Assembly (NCBI GenBank): GCA_027024125.1
Contig: JALVSV010000181.1
Span: 1 to 5,471 of the forward strand
Source of the DNA: Methylothermaceae bacterium
Lineage (GTDB): Bacteria > Pseudomonadota > Gammaproteobacteria > Methylococcales > Methylothermaceae
DNA: 5,471 nucleotides
Reading direction: 5' to 3'
Of this stretch, positions 4,861 through 5,471 are shown piece after piece. The position numbers and the translations under genes are program-made. The notes under the pieces are model-generated. The model did no database searches and was not told where the DNA came from. It worked only from the letters and a program-made list of their open reading frames with translations. How positions within the stretch are numbered: position 1 is the first letter of the stretch; each line of letters starts with the position of its first letter.

Positions 4861-5471
4861 ATGGAGGGAAAGAGTTATTACCTTACTCCTTATATAGTTA
4901 GGTCGTTATCAGGAGAAAACCTTGATTCTATTAAGAGGCAATATGACTTGCTCTATGAACTTTATGAAGAATTTTCTTACCTGCAGGAGAACGGAGATAC
5001 GGTAAGCTTTGAAGATAATAGGAAAGCTATTAGGATTTCCGAACTTCATCTTGTAGAAGATGAGCGTTTGTTATATGGAATTATGCAATATGGAGAGTAC
5101 GGAGAAGAAAAACCGGTAATTAATACAGAGACAGGAGATACTACACACGTAGTAACTAGACAAGAGTCTGTAATGAAACCTTATTATTTTGCATTTTTCA
5201 TTCCTAACGATTCTGAAATAGGTATCTTCCTTTCACAAAAAACAGGAAACGTAGGGATTAAAACAGTAATGCAAGCTTTGTGTAAAGATAGATTTTCTGG
5301 TAAGTTCCCTGTTTACTTCTCACAGTTAATTTTAAGCGAAGTCCTTGAAAAGTTGTTTTCCCACCCTTTAGCTAAAATTCGTTTTGTTAAATACATCGTC
5401 TCAAAGGATATAGCAGAAACACTTATAGATAACACTGAGTTGGAAGATATTTATGAAGAACGTCATATTAT
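4861..5471 (+). CDS. Hypothetical protein, 3' end beyond the window
   Basis: ATG 4861 opens a frame with no stop to the window end, giving 203 visible residues. A G-rich ribosome binding site (GAGGGGGG, about 4848-4855) lies within and just after the stop codon of the repressor gene, 11 bases before this gene, so the two were probably translated from one transcript. The sequence is AT-rich and uses AGA, AGG, ATA and TTA freely, unlike the left part of the window. No signal peptide or membrane segment is seen. An acidic, coiled-coil-prone stretch covers about 19-45. An aromatic/hydrophobic block, KPYYFAFFIPNDSEIGIFL (106-124), followed by GNVGIKT (129-135), looks like a conserved beta-rich core, and a helical Leu/Lys-rich part follows (155-180). 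I do not recognise the family with confidence. Its place behind a lysogeny-type repressor suggests a phage accessory gene, possibly superinfection exclusion or abortive infection, but that is inference from position only. Confidence 0.8.
   Translation, partial: MEGKSYYLTPYIVRSLSGENLDSIKRQYDLLYELYEEFSYLQENGDTVSFEDNRKAIRISELHLVEDERLLYGIMQYGEYGEEKPVINTETGDTTHVVTRQESVMKPYYFAFFIPNDSEIGIFLSQKTGNVGIKTVMQALCKDRFSGKFPVYFSQLILSEVLEKLFSHPLAKIRFVKYIVSKDIAETLIDNTELEDIYEERHI

Overview
Positions 1 to about 4325 look like ordinary GC-rich proteobacterial chromosome, most likely gammaproteobacterial. The evidence is an SfsA protein, a divergent tesA/ybbA pair arranged as in Escherichia coli, a HopJ-family protein and an intergenic tract of dispersed-type palindromic repeats. 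The species cannot be named from this window. From about 4330 to 4370 onward the sequence changes character. Codon use shifts (AGA, AGG and ATA become common), base composition falls toward AT (one 60-base sample inside ybbA, 4081-4140, has 41 G/C; 4921-4980 has 18), and the content becomes phage-like.

Layout, left to right: the 3' part of sfsA (1-375, +); a single-REC diguanylate cyclase response regulator (506-1477, +); a leftward two-gene unit made of an isochorismatase-family cysteine hydrolase (1820-2386, -) and, 5 bases after it, a HopJ-family gene (1461-1814, -) whose 3' end overlaps the cyclase gene by 17 bp; a tract of about 630 bp without a convincing gene (2387-3016), packed with hairpins and two families of imperfect direct repeats; tesA, a secreted SGNH esterase/thioesterase (3017-3661, -); and ybbA, a divergent ABC ATPase (3713-4360, +).

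The right end is the unusual part. YbbA runs normally through its H-loop and then loses recognisable sequence in its last residues, and the FtsX-type permease gene (ybbP) that normally follows is absent. In its place is a reading frame (4370-4849) encoding a complete S24 self-cleaving (LexA/CI-type) domain with no N-terminal DNA-binding domain and no start codon before mid-domain. It is followed 11 bases later by an AT-rich gene of unknown function (4861 to the window end). Two genes broken at the same point, together with the composition change, indicate a recombination junction. This could be a real insertion or rearrangement (for example prophage remains) or a chimeric assembly; the sequence alone cannot separate these.

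I find no RNA gene, CRISPR array, recognisable transposase gene or convincing factor-independent terminator. The best candidates for something undescribed are the repressor-linked unknown gene at the right end and the structured repeat tract between the isochorismatase-family gene and tesA.
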